A stretch of DNA of 64,000 nt from Plasmopara viticola. Lineage: Eukaryota; Oomycota; Peronosporomycetes; Peronosporales; Peronosporaceae. Below the pieces are notes generated by a model that made no database searches, had not been told where the DNA came from, and saw nothing but the letters and a program-made list of their open reading frames with translations. This document shows, piece after piece, positions 10,100 through 21,100 of this stretch. Within the stretch, counting starts at the first letter, position 1. Each line of letters opens with the position of its first letter. Both the position numbers and the translations under genes were made by a program. Where the stretch lies: the NCBI GenBank assembly GCA_001695595.3, contig MBPM02000066.1, positions 372,001 through 436,000 on the forward strand. Direction: 5' to 3'.

Positions 10100-11060
10100 A
10101 AGTGTGATGCTATGTACTATATGCTGCAAGACGATACCTCGACGACGGGTGTGATCTCGTACCGAGGGCATCAACATCAACTTTTCTGAAGCTGTTTCAA
10201 AATGCGCGCACAGAGTACAACCTCTTGTACTTTTGGACTCAGCGCTTGGAAATATTACTTCAGTTTGGCCATTCTACGAGGCGTAAGAACTACCACTACG
10301 GTTCGTAGTGGTAGGAACGAGCCTCCACTATTTTAAGCCGCCAAATGAGCACGGTAATCCTCATCAAAATATGTCTGTGGAAGTAACAGTGTGGTTTTCA
10401 CTATCTGCGCTTGCCTCATACTGTGCAAATATCGTGGACGACATCCAAATGTTATAGGTACCCATTGTACCTAACGTAGCCTCCCGAGTGAATTCAGCTG
10501 ACTTGTTGAGCTTAAACTTTAAGTTAGCCCGCGGAATAAAAGTTAGGCGAGGTTCATTTCACTGTGGCTGCACTATAAAGTCTTGCACCTCATCAGGGTC
10601 ATTATCTATAATCTTTGACTTACCAAGATCAATCCTATTGGGTACAGAATGCGAGGGTGCGCTTGAGACAAACATACGATCAATACAAAGGATTAAGGCT
10701 TCACGCGATGGCTCTGACATACGTTGCATCGATAATGCTTTTCAATGCTCCGTTTGCTAAAATTGGTCCCTCGTGAGCACGAAGTATGTGATGCATAAAT
10801 GTACGAGTGTGTGGCCCAGGTGAGCGTGAAGTATGGGGTGTACTCTCCAGGTGTCTCTTAGGACTACTCGCCTTGGATATATGAGATGGAGACCCACGAG
10901 GTAAAATTGGACTTCGTTTGGTGAAGCAGCCTTCCTGTTTACTCTTCAATTCTGAGGATGACGCTTCGTAGAATTTGAGTTTTGTATTCTTCTAATGGGG
11001 GGAGTCCACCGGGACGCCGTGTAGGTTTTGGATAATTTGATCTAGCTTCGTGTCTTGAGA
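10100..11060 (-). pseudogene. Decayed, unrecognised coding-like element, copy 1
   Basis: The minus strand contains broken but protein-like frames. One reads through PRANLKFKLNKSAEFT and TLGTMGTYNIW. Others lie at 10701-10949. Related sequence occurs at the same place in units 2 and 3 and, more diverged, downstream of gene 5 (62940-63800), where PRA, KF, SA-F and TLGTM are still recognisable. Retention of these residues among diverged copies suggests an old transposon or gene. The family is not recognised. Stops and frameshifts interrupt it. Confidence 0.4.
10290..10314. repeat. Unit 1-specific perfect hairpin
   Basis: CTACCACTACG, loop GTT, then its exact complement: 11-bp arms. Units 2 and 3 have only the right half, so the hairpin is specific to unit 1. 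Confidence 0.6.
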
Positions 11061-11911
11061 ATGCTTTCTGTTTCAGATTCGACGATGCATAAGGTGCACT
11101 CAACAGTGTAATCAAGTCGCCCGAAGCCTGCGATATGAACCTACCTATAAGTCCAGGGTTTCAGGAAGCGACACTAGTAACGTTCCTAATTATGTGATTA
11201 GAAGGAGACTAACAGCTTAATGAAGAAGCGCGCAACGAAGTTACACGAATGTTGTGTGTATCGCACACTCTTTAAGGGTATCACTTTATTGTGTGACATT
11301 AGTCATGTGAAACTCTGAGCATCTTTGAAAAGATAACTTCGAGGTCTGATGTACAATGTCTTACACATATTAATAGTTATTACTTGTGATTGTAGGATAG
11401 TTAATTCGTAGGGTTTAAATACTATTGTTTTAAAGTTCAGTTTGCAATTGGAGATATAAGACATAACTTCTGATGACAGGATCTATGCTTACTCTTGGAA
11501 TTACGCCGAGAGCATTCGGCAAGACTTTCTAGCTCTAGGATTGAAGCAAAGGTAAGAGGCCTAAATGTACGCTTACTCTTAGTAAATAGTTATGGCAGTC
11601 CCGCTGTAAAAGATCTAATTTAAAGCGAATAGTGTTGTATACGCAACGGATGCTAACCAAGAGCCATTGGTGCGACTACTTATCGCAGGCGAAGATGCCA
11701 ACGACCAAAGGTCAACCCCCCAACCGCAGTCACATTTTGTTTGCTTTTAGTAAACCGACGGTCTAGGATCAATACGGCATCCGCCGATGTTTTGAGCGGT
11801 GTAGAACTGAGAGTTATGCTTATTACTTACCCTATGCTCCAACCAGCAGTTATTCAGACCAAGATAATTCGTTGTTTGTTTTTCATCACCACACGTGTAC
11901 AAGTGGGTGGC
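11061..11911. other. Spacer 1 interval leading into gypsy remnant
   Basis: Mostly featureless AT-rich spacer. At 11741-11830 a plus-strand frame reads NRRSRINTASADVLSG, loosely like the ADALSR end of a Ty3/gypsy RNase H region. Compared with units 2 and 3, there is an extra stretch of roughly 100 bases near 11150-11260. Confidence 0.35.
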
Positions 11912-12330
11912 AAAGCTTGCAAAACTCTGTGAGGCCTGTCAAATGGTCAAGCCTTTATTACATACGTTGACTTCTTTACAGAGCGTGCCGATACAGGCAA
12001 TCTGCTGGAGATCGAAGATTTATTGGCTTTTGAAAGCTGGTGGCAGCACGGTATAGTAAAACCGTGCATCTGGCACCTCTTCTCGTGATAAGAAAATGCC
12101 ATGAACTGGGCACGATGATGTCGTATAGGAACCCGCGATTTATTAGTACGTTCTGTCAAACATTCGTTGAGTTACTAGGAGTCGTTGATTTAATGGCAAA
12201 GAGAAACCATCCCCAGACAAATAAGCAGACGTAATTAAGAGAAACGCTTTATAACTATGTACACCGAGTCACCACATATGTAGTCCTATTAGCCACCTTA
12301 GATTAAGTTTGCACTCAACAATGCGGTTCG
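11912..12330 (+). mobile_element. Ty3/gypsy integrase remnant, unit 1
   Basis: One frame gives KLCEACQMVKPLL with LQSVPIQAICW, matching the CxxC half of the gypsy integrase HHCC zinc finger and the linker after it. A second frame gives ARYSKTVHLAP, then RNPRFISTFCQTFVELLG and HPQTNKQT. These correspond to the gypsy core blocks D-RFSK-VHLAP, SDRDPRF and HPQTDGQTER. The two pieces are in different frames and stops follow, so the element is dead. No long terminal repeats are identified. Confidence 0.7.
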
Positions 12331-13806
12331 TGTGTCTATGAGCTTAGCACACTTCTAAGTAAACTGTTGGGAGATCTTTCAGCTCCACGCACTCTTTTAA
12401 GCTAAAGCGCTTCTGAGATAATTATGAGTACTTTCTTTTATACATTTCTCATTTGAGACCAGCATCCTTGCAAAGCTACTATCCCATTTTGCAAAATCAA
12501 TTAAGCGATATCAGTACGTCAAAGAATGCGATTGCATTCACCATAGGCGAATGCAATATAATCGATCAGTATTGAGTCTTATAATTTTGAATATTGTGGC
12601 TAGCATAACAAGTTCAAGGGTACAATTTTGCTTTTAGAATTTTCAATAAGAAGCTCGTGTAATTTCTGCGTCGCGAACACTGAATTTACACTTACACAAA
12701 CTTTTACCCTAGCTTTAAGCCATAATATTTTTCAATCAAGTTTTCAATGTTCACTTAACTTGTTATACTGAAGCCGAAGCATATAACTTTTTAATTTGTC
12801 GTGCTGGGATGAAACAAAAAAATGAGAGGGAGAAGTATCTATATTAAAGAAAGAAAGTACACAAATGTCAGGAATGCCAACCTCAATTTATCGATTTACG
12901 GCTTAGAATGGCATGATTCGACGTACGTTACCAAATGATGCTGATGTGTCCCCAGCACCCCATTAGAACGTTACTTTTGTTTTCGACCTTGTGGGGGAGG
13001 CAATATTTATTCGAAGTCATAGCCACCGCCATATTGGCCATAAGACTAAGAAGACAAGTGTTCGCTCAAAAACGCACATACAACGGCCGGTCAAACCTGG
13101 AGCTCACTTTCAAGGGTGGCGACTTCGTGACGTAAATCGGACACCTTGTGCTGAAATACGTGGCGATCGATCTGGCTCTAAAGCTTAAAAGTCACATGGC
13201 CAAAACATATGACTTCCTAAAATGTCTCAAGAAAGTTGGGGTTTCTGCTAGAACCAAATCCCGAGAGCAGTCTTTAGTGTGTACATAAGATCGCACAGGT
13301 GGTGCTGCTTCTCCGTGAGTGAACGCGAAGGTCAGCGGCGCTTCATATGAAGTGCGTAGTAGGGCTAAGGCTCTAGCTTAAGTACCAAAAGTTTCTTGTG
13401 ACGTAGTGTGGTTTCCTCTCCACAGAGCTGGTAGTCTGAAAGTAGACACAGCAGCCGCATTGCAAGTTAGCCGCGGACTTAAGATCGCTTGCTGTGGTAT
13501 GGTCAAAGTGACCCGATATTGGGCCGATGGTAGACCAATGAATGCTACCAATGGTTGCGGGGTTAGAAAGGATGTAAATATAGGGCCTTTAGTTCGCAAT
13601 CACTTGCTACCTCTAAGCCAATTATGTCTTCAAGCCAATCGGAATGACTTTCAATCCGAGTACTATCATCTCGTCTGTTAATGCGCCTGTCCGTACGTCA
13701 CTGTTGCGACTCATGCATTTTGACAGGTAAAATTTGACACAATTTACCTTCAAGATCCCTTGTCTTCGGCGTAATGCCAAACTAGGCACCAAGAGCGTAA
13801 ATTTTA
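12331..13806. other. Spacer 1 interval, possible retroelement debris
   Basis: No intact gene. Plus-strand pieces near 12990-13150 could be sequence downstream of a gypsy integrase. At 13495-13680, a frame with RYWADGRPMNAT and LLPLSQL resembles a copia protease/pre-integrase region only weakly. The rest is featureless. Confidence 0.3.
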
Positions 13807-13959
13807 GAGGAGCCTTTTAGCACCATGCCAATTATTCACCATTAAAGGTGGCAGCTTATGGACATCAGGTGTAGCCCGGTAAAACGTCGCGGTTGAAACA
13901 GCATGAATGTATTTTGTTGAAAGAACGGCATTTAGCATCGTGGCGGGTAGGAGGCGCAT
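13807..13959 (-). pseudogene. N-terminal relic of RXLR-LWY gene, unit 1
   Basis: Starts with MRLLPATMLNAVL and continues through HAVSTATFYRAT and HKLPPL to KRLL. This is the signal-like segment and linker of the large genes. Similarity stops abruptly at the RXLR motif, where the fourth position is a stop codon instead of Arg. The LWY body is absent. Its 5' flank matches that of gene 5, so it derives from a full gene of that type. At about 51 codons it could at most encode a short secreted peptide; I call it a relic. Confidence 0.75.
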
Positions 13960-14419
13960 GACGGCACTTGAAGAAGAGCAGAAAAGAATGGTTGGGAATT
14001 CAGCCGTTGCAAAAGTGGCCAATCGATTCTCTTCAAGTTGATATCAAAAGCACTTGATAGGGCATCATTAAGTTATAGGTACATGCTTGTGGATACAAAG
14101 ATATCATCACATTTACAGATATCGGTACAACAAGAGCCAAATGGTCTACATTCTTCATCAACTCGTAACTTGAACTATCCACTAGAACCAATACAATAAG
14201 CGGTAGTAATATGGCAGCATTGTGGAGGCGCTTTTGAAGAAGTGATGACCGAGTTACACCTGGCGACGCTCGTGAAAGCACTACCACTGAGAAATTTTTA
14301 GAGGCTTTTAGGCGTAGAAAGGCCCCGGTACCAGAAGCAAATCTACTTTCGCGGCGAGTTACTCATACAGAGTCCCTCCTACTACAATCTGCATAATGTC
14401 TTTATCTCCAACCCTTTTT
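13960..14419. other. Inherited 5' flank of the unit 1 relic
   Basis: Contains GTGGCCAATC (14015-14024) and ATATCGGTACAAC (14119-14131), both shared with the 5' flanks of the full genes. Positions 14190-14360 match the reverse complement of the gene 5 upstream region (about 56815-57010), including the block AAATCTACTTTCGCGGCG. No gene. Confidence 0.55.
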
Positions 14420-14551
14420 GTATATTCCGATGACATTCTAAACAAATGTCTGATGAGACACGAGGTGGTAAAACCTGAGAAGTTGCTACAGCATCTGTGT
14501 CTGGTACGCCATGATGTTAAGTTGACGCATTTTGCCAGTTTTAAGGGTTGA
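14420..14551 (+). mobile_element. Ty3/gypsy reverse transcriptase remnant, unit 1
   Basis: An open frame begins VYSDDIL, the reverse transcriptase catalytic block (usually VYLDDIL), and continues with EVVKPEKLLQHLCLVR at the spacing of the gypsy EEHVEHLRxVLxxLR segment. The frame ends at a stop after about 43 codons. Only this fragment is recognisable, downstream of the integrase remnant rather than upstream as in an intact element. Confidence 0.5.
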
Positions 14552-15320
14552 AACAGGTGCGATATGCCTCACCTTACTCCATGCGGTACAGTGTCCAAGA
14601 GATTTAAATGTCAAGCAAGCCAATGACAAAGTTAAAGTCTCCTGCTGTAATGAAGTTCAGCTGATGATTTCTACCTTATCCTTCCCTTTCCGAAGCGGGT
14701 TTTGCATCAATTTGCAGCATATCGGTGTATGTTACTTCGTCCTGTCTAAAGCTAATTGCGCCAAACACTGACTTCATTGGCCACAATCATACCAGCAGAC
14801 CATTAGCCTCGCCTTTGTCAGCAGACTCGAACCTAATTCAGCCATCACAAAAGGGTCACAAATCCACTCTCGTGCATGCCCTCGTCAATATGAGTAAAAA
14901 AGAAGAGATACGGAGCGCTGTTTGTATCGAATATAATCAGATGATTGCTCGTATACAACTTTACTATCCTTACATACAAATTCTAAGCCATGTCTATTAA
15001 ATGCGAGCACTCACTTGAAAATAACATCTGTATTACCAAAACACAAAAGGCAAGCTGGCCATGTCTTTACAATGAAGTTGCTTCCGCGTAATTCGACTAA
15101 GTTTACTCTAAGACCGCACATTGCTCACATCGTCAAAGCTATATTATGTGCACATTCGTGCGTTAAGCGAGTGCACACCAATCCTCCAGAGTGCTTGCTT
15201 TTATTTATCTGTTATTGCGTGTGCATCTTTTTCAAATTACAAAGTTAGCGGCAAGACAAGGAATCTGTGTGACACTATAATTGAAGAAGAATAAGCACGA
15301 CACAGATAGCGTGCTACACT
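14552..15320. other. Spacer 1 interval, no gene recognised
   Basis: Repeated in units 2 and 3. Frames at 14532-15000 recur across units but match nothing I recognise. A block near 15148-15180 (GTGCACATTCGTGC) resembles sequence downstream of gene 5 near 62345. Confidence 0.35.
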
Positions 15321-15510
15321 AGCGCAGTATGCGAAAGAAGCAAAAAAAAACTTGACGCAATTTGCACCTTTGTTGCAAAGAAGACTATGCCTAACGCAAT
15401 TCGCCCATGCAAACTAGAAGGATACACGTGATGGAGTACACATAAGTAGCAATAAATAAGCTGCGCGTGGCGCAGTACGCATACGAGGCATATGCATGAC
15501 GCAGTACGCT
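15321..15510 (-). repeat. Degenerate ~36-bp tandem repeat, reverse orientation, unit 1
   Basis: Variants of GACGCAGTA (plus-strand reading) start near 15321, 15354, 15393, 15430, 15469 and 15498, spacings 29-39 bases. On the minus strand they read TACTGCGTCATGCATA, the same motif as at 8602-8810. Confidence 0.55.
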
Positions 15511-18157
15511 TGAAAGAAAATACACTCAGAACCTTAAAATCCGCAATGGCCCGGCGTAACGTCCTTTTGCCACGCGTATAAATGCTTCAAATCCTATTTT
15601 GAAGAAGTCGGTCCTGCAAACAGTAATTGCGCTCATTATTAGCTTGAAAGAGGTTACAAAGCTTGTCTAAGCAAAGTTTTTACCCGCAAGTTTGAGAAGT
15701 AAACTTTTCCCGCCAATTCTGTTGCGGAGAGTGAATTGAGGGTCCTAGGTGTTGACCTGCGCTATTTGAAAGCAAATTGTAGAAGGTTGCAAGAAGCTTT
15801 TGGCTGGTCCAGGTTAAAAAATGTATTTATGGTAGATTTGCAATTGCTTTCAAGTGTGATGTACTTTAAAACTTAACAATCTGTGTAGTACTATATAGCA
15901 TGTAACTTGCAGACGCGTTGACTGAGCAAAATTTAGATGTTTTGATCCGAATTTGATTTTTGGACCGGTAATGACCAGGACAAGCAGTTTTATCCGCCGG
16001 CCTTTGCGGACACAAGCTGGTATTCACGCTGTCTACTTCTATGGGTCACTAACATATAGCTTTGCCTGGAGTCTCCAGTCAAGTTCTATCGAATGAAAAT
16101 GATTTGTATGTAGAACATACATGTCTCATTATTATCTTGCAGAGTCTGCGTATCAAGGTGTTGTTTATGACGCTCAATTTCTTCCCAATGTCTGTGCTAC
16201 TAATTTGATGAGGCATAAAACGCATGAAACCATCGACCGTAGCTTCCAACGGAGTTTCTCCGCAAAGTTCAACATTTCAAGATTGTGCAATTTCTCTCCA
16301 TCGCTAGCAACAGCGCTAAGCATACTACGCTTCAGAAAATCGCATAGAAACGTTCTTAGTATTACAGGAATAAACATGCAACACGAGTCTGCTATCAGGA
16401 GTCGTGTATAGTCTGGCTTTCTACAAACCATGTACAAATCCCGTCTAAATTGATTTCTCTACCGAAAATCACGTAATGTTAGCAAGATACTGATTTGTTT
16501 CGACGTGCCAAACTTCTGCTTCAGACGTAATCACATGCCTTCCATCGGGGTTCCATGCATGTTTATTTAAAGTTTTATTCGACTAGGATGATTTCAACCT
16601 CTGAGGCCAAGTATCGCTCTTTCGGTCATTTGACTACTCGTTACTTGGTATGATTATCGTCCGCTAGACAGCTATCGAGAATAAACCTCAAATCACTTAC
16701 ATGAGTACGGACTGCTGGGAAACCCGTTGTCAATTCTAAGATAGAAGCGAACCAGCGACTTTCTGTAGCTGGGTCCGGCAATCGAAACAGTACGTCAGGC
16801 TTAAAATTAGCTAGAAAGCCAACGCGAAAAACAACTCACCATCTCAATTGTCAGCACATACCAAAGCCTTTACGCATCGACTACGCTTTCTAGCATTTGT
16901 TAATTCGGCGTGAAAATTTAGACCTTAATCGCGATTTATAAATTTCTGATTTAATCTTATATTCAAATACTGCATTTTGCTTTTAATTTGGCTTTCTTTG
17001 CCATCGTGCAATCTTTTTTCGCGCCCGCGAAGATTGTCAGCACTCAGCGTCCAAGCTATCCGCACAAATGCGAACTACTCACAATACATCTTATTGCCAT
17101 AAATTTCAGCACTTCATGCGACTCAGCAGAAACGCCCGATTTCAAACAAAATCGTGAACACGTTTGCTAAACATGGTTTCTATTCCGTACACTTTTCATA
17201 AAGTGAAATCTTTAGAAATTAAAGCGGCATAGTCACACGCAATACCAGCTATCTGTCGTTACACTACTGTAGCTACGTAAAGCACGTTATGGTTTTATCA
17301 GAGCAAATTTCGTCTACACTACACCTAATCCAGATCGTCAGTCTCTCTGCCATTTATTATCATAGTGCCTGACTTTGCCGTACCTCTTTATGGCGTCGAT
17401 AAGCTTTCACGCTACAGGAAGCCGTGTGGAAGTGGGAGTATCACAAAAAAAAACAACGGCCTTCATTTAGCGAATTAGCATTTTCAGACATTAAATATTC
17501 AGTCTGAAATACTCAACAACATTTTTATCTTTCTCACCAGTCACATCTCCCACTAGTTGCCTTGACCTTTGAATCGATTGCAGATATATTTGTGCGACAT
17601 ACGTAAGCCTGAGCACAACTTTCAGCTCCGACATTCTCGGCCTTGCCCTCTGGCTGGGTGAAAACTGATTACTGACTATGAGGAGTATCGATGTGAGCCA
17701 CGGCGGTGCAAACAAGCGGAGTGAGCGATACGAGAGTGTGTGTTTAGCAAATCAGTTCGAACACCGTTCGCTACAGCCGATAGTCGTTTTGCTTGAGAAA
17801 TTGCTGCCCCCCGAGCAGTGCAAAACGTTTCAAACCGAATTGGGCAAGTGCAATAAGGCGTTATCAAATTTACCTTGGAATTTGCTTCCAGCATTACATC
17901 TTCCCCAATGTATACAATGTACCTCTCACAGACCTTTCTCGTTTACAATGTCGTTGAGACAGCACACATCAAGTCATTCTATACGTTTCCAGAGTCAAAG
18001 GTCATTGGTGTGACCAAGGCGCTTGTGTGAGCGTACCGTAGTGACCACATTACGCACTATTAAGCCGCCAAGAAAGGCGTCACGGACTTAAAGCCAGCAA
18101 CCTGAATTTAATAGAGATTTTTTTGTATTGCGAGCTACTCATGAAGGATATATTTCA
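15511..18157. other. End of spacer 1: 3' flank of gene 2
   Basis: No gene recognised. From about 17280 on, sequence is almost identical in units 1-3 (33490 and 49930 onwards). Overlapping frames on both strands (about 75-117 codons at 17491-18013) are present in every unit; they resemble no known protein and their preservation follows from the recent duplication. A 96-codon plus-strand frame at 16121-16411 is kept in units 1 and 3 but changed in unit 2. Confidence 0.45.
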
Positions 18158-21100
18158 TCAAAATACGCGTGCAGCGAGTTTCTTTTCACAATAGTCAGCA
18201 AGCACCTTGCTTAAAGTCTTCGTCGAGTCGTTTTTCTCTAAATCTTTTAAGTAATTTTTGGCAACCAGGAAATCCCCCTCATTGATTACCCACTCGTCAA
18301 AAATTTCGTGAAGGAGCACTATGGCGTTGCCTTTCAGTGCTTCCTCCTCCATTGCCAACTTAAGTTTGTCGAATGCATTATTTAATGGAAAGGTGTTCGT
18401 CATCAACGTGACCACATTGCAGCCGTCATGTCCTGAACAAGTTGGGCCAATGATTGTAGAGATGTAGCTTATCCAAGCATCGAGCAGATCAACGCCTTCT
18501 TGTTTCGAGGATACGTTAAAGATTTCCGATGGATCCATTGCCGTACCAGACTTGAGTTTCCACGTCACTTTCGCCGTTCCTTTGCCCTTCGCCTTAATCA
18601 AATCAACTGTCAGTTTGTTGAATGTGTGATATCGCATTAACTCTGCCAGCGCAGAAGTTCTAACGCGGTTGAAGCTGAGATTGGTGTATTCGCTACATTC
18701 AAACGAATACTTGATATAAGCTATAAATTTCCTGTTTGTCACGACTTTTGCGTCTTTGAGAATGTCTTTCATCCCAGCGAGTATATCGTTTGGATTTTTC
18801 ATGGTATCCCGCCACCAATGTTCCATTTCTGTGCGAAGTCGCTCGGCGACATTCTTCCATTTTGATTCAACTTTGTTCGCAAAAATTGCTCTATCCACAA
18901 CATTCTCGTTGAAATGAGCAACTAAGATGGAGTAGAGCGACATTGCCTCATTTGGATTTGCCTTCTCAAAGTCATCCACGTATCGGAGCCACGTACGCAC
19001 TTTCGGCTGAAATACGTGCTCCCAATCTGAGACAATCCACCCCAAGACGTCAGATGGTGCTTTCTTGTTTTTGAGCCATAGCTCCGTCTGCTTGCGCCGA
19101 GCTTCGAGAGCGATATCCTTGCTCGTTTGATGGTACGTAGCCGCTTCGATCACGTGTGTCGCCCTCTTATCCCCTAAGTAAGCGGTGAGGACGGCAACCA
19201 GACTCATTTGGTCCAGCGGGTTCTCTATGTTATACTTGACAGTGTCAGCCTTATAGACAGCGAACGCACGGCCATTCGTGATGCCATTGTCATAAAATTT
19301 GGTTGTAATCATACCCTGTTTCGAAGGTCGACCACCCCAATGTTGATAGTTTTCGTACGTCTTCAAAAGATTTTCAAAACTGGCAGGAACATCTCCGTTC
19401 GTATGAAGCATCTTGGCGACATCCTCGAACGAAATCATGTTGTTAAACCAATACCGTAATAGCATGGCTTGCAATCGCTTAGCATCGTCCAAATCTTTTT
19501 CAACTCCCTCAACGGCAAACGTAGCCAGCTTAATGTCGGAGAAATGCTCCCTCAAAGGTGCGAGCGGATCAAAGAACGACTCCAATGGACGCTTGCTGTA
19601 TAAGTTCAAAAACTTTACGTACTTGTAAATCATAGCCACGCCTTGAGATTTAGGATTCAAGAGCTTAACGACTTGATTTGGGGTCATGCCAGCATCCACC
19701 CAAAACTGCATTTGCTCAGTCTCCAGTTGCTTGGCAGTTTTCGCAAGATCCGGTACCGCTTTTGCTGCTTCTATCACTGTCGATGCATCACGATGGCCCA
19801 GGCGAGCAGTAAGTGCTGCAAGCAAGCTCAGTGGCTCTTTGGTATTCGCCTTGTTATAGAGGCGGATGTAAGCGTCGATGGCAGCAAGCACCGAGCCGTC
19901 GTTCAGATTCATCTTAACGTCTGTGGAGGTAAGCACATGAAGCATGTCCGGTGTAATGTCTCCGGTAGAATGTCCCAACCGGATGATTTCTGGTGTAGAA
20001 AGAAGGCCAAGGTTCTTGTGAAAGTCACTGTACGCTTTTAAAAGAGAAACAAACAGGTGCTTCTTCTCGTTTTGATTGAGCTGCGCTTCGACCTCCTCGG
20101 GAGTTTTCATCTCCTCGAACCAGCGCCAAATTAGCAAACTTTCCAATCGCTTGGCATTGACAAAATCTATTGGCGTTGCCTCCACGGCAAACAAGGCCAA
20201 CTCATCATCACGAAAGTGTTTCCTCAACGATTCCACTGGGTCAAATGCGGATTTTGGGTCAAGCGATATGGATCTGTCGTAAAACTCAACCCACTTGAAG
20301 ACTGAAGTCGGGCTTTTAAACTCGAAGTTCAATAATCTGCAAACTTGATCCGGAGTTTTTCCAGAGTCCACCCAGAACTGGATCTGCTCCGTCTCAATTT
20401 GCTTAGCGGTTTTCGCAAGATCTGGCAGTGCTTTTGCTGCTTCAATTACTGTCGACGCATCCTCATAACCGAGTCGGGCCGTGAGTGTTGCAAGCAGACT
20501 CAGTGGATCGTTAGGGTTTGCCTCGTTGTAGACCCGGACATAAGATTCAATGGCAGCGAGCACACGGCCGTCGTACAGGTCTATGTTCCCGGTGGAGGAT
20601 GTGAGCACATTGACCTTATCAAGAGCAGTAGTGACCCTTGACGTAGAAGGAGAGCCAAGGTTCATGTGAAATTCGCTGTACGTCTTTAATAGACGGACAA
20701 AAAAGCGTTTCTTGTTCTCGTTTTGATTGAGCTGAGCTTCAAGCTCCTCAGGAGTCTTCATCTCCTCATACCAGCGCCAAACCAACATATCCCCATATCG
20801 TTGAGCATTGTCCAACTTTTCTGAAGTTGCCATTACGACAAACATGGCGAGCACGTCATCACTAAAGTGTTTCCTCAATTGATCAAACGGATCAGATGCC
20901 AACTCTGGGTGACGCAGACTATATTTGTTGCAGAATTTTACCCACTTGTAGCCCAATGACCGACTTTTAAAATCCAGCAGCTCCGAAACTTCGTCCGGAG
21001 TCTTTCCAGTGTCGATCCAAGACTGAATCTGCTCGGCCTCCAATACTTTGGCAATCTGCATCGTCTCGTCTAGCCTCATGGTATTGTCAATGATTGTCGA

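Larger units (their letters stand above)
3546..19642. repeat. Tandem segmental duplication, unit 1
   Basis: Start chosen at a recognisable position in gene 1 whose equivalents are 19643, 35852 and 52296. The unit runs from inside gene 1, through its 5' half and the spacer, into gene 2. Unit length is about 16.1 kb. The left edge of homology is near 3480, inside the coding sequence. The unit 1 spacer is more diverged than those of units 2 and 3 over most of its length. Confidence 0.85.

Noticed and set aside
13495..13680. Possible copia protease/pre-integrase frame
   Set aside because: Only a loose resemblance; mentioned in the interval entry but not called as an element.
17678..18013. 111-117-codon frame downstream of genes 2-4
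   Set aside because: Overlaps other open frames on the opposite strand, matches nothing, and sits in a near-identical duplicated block.
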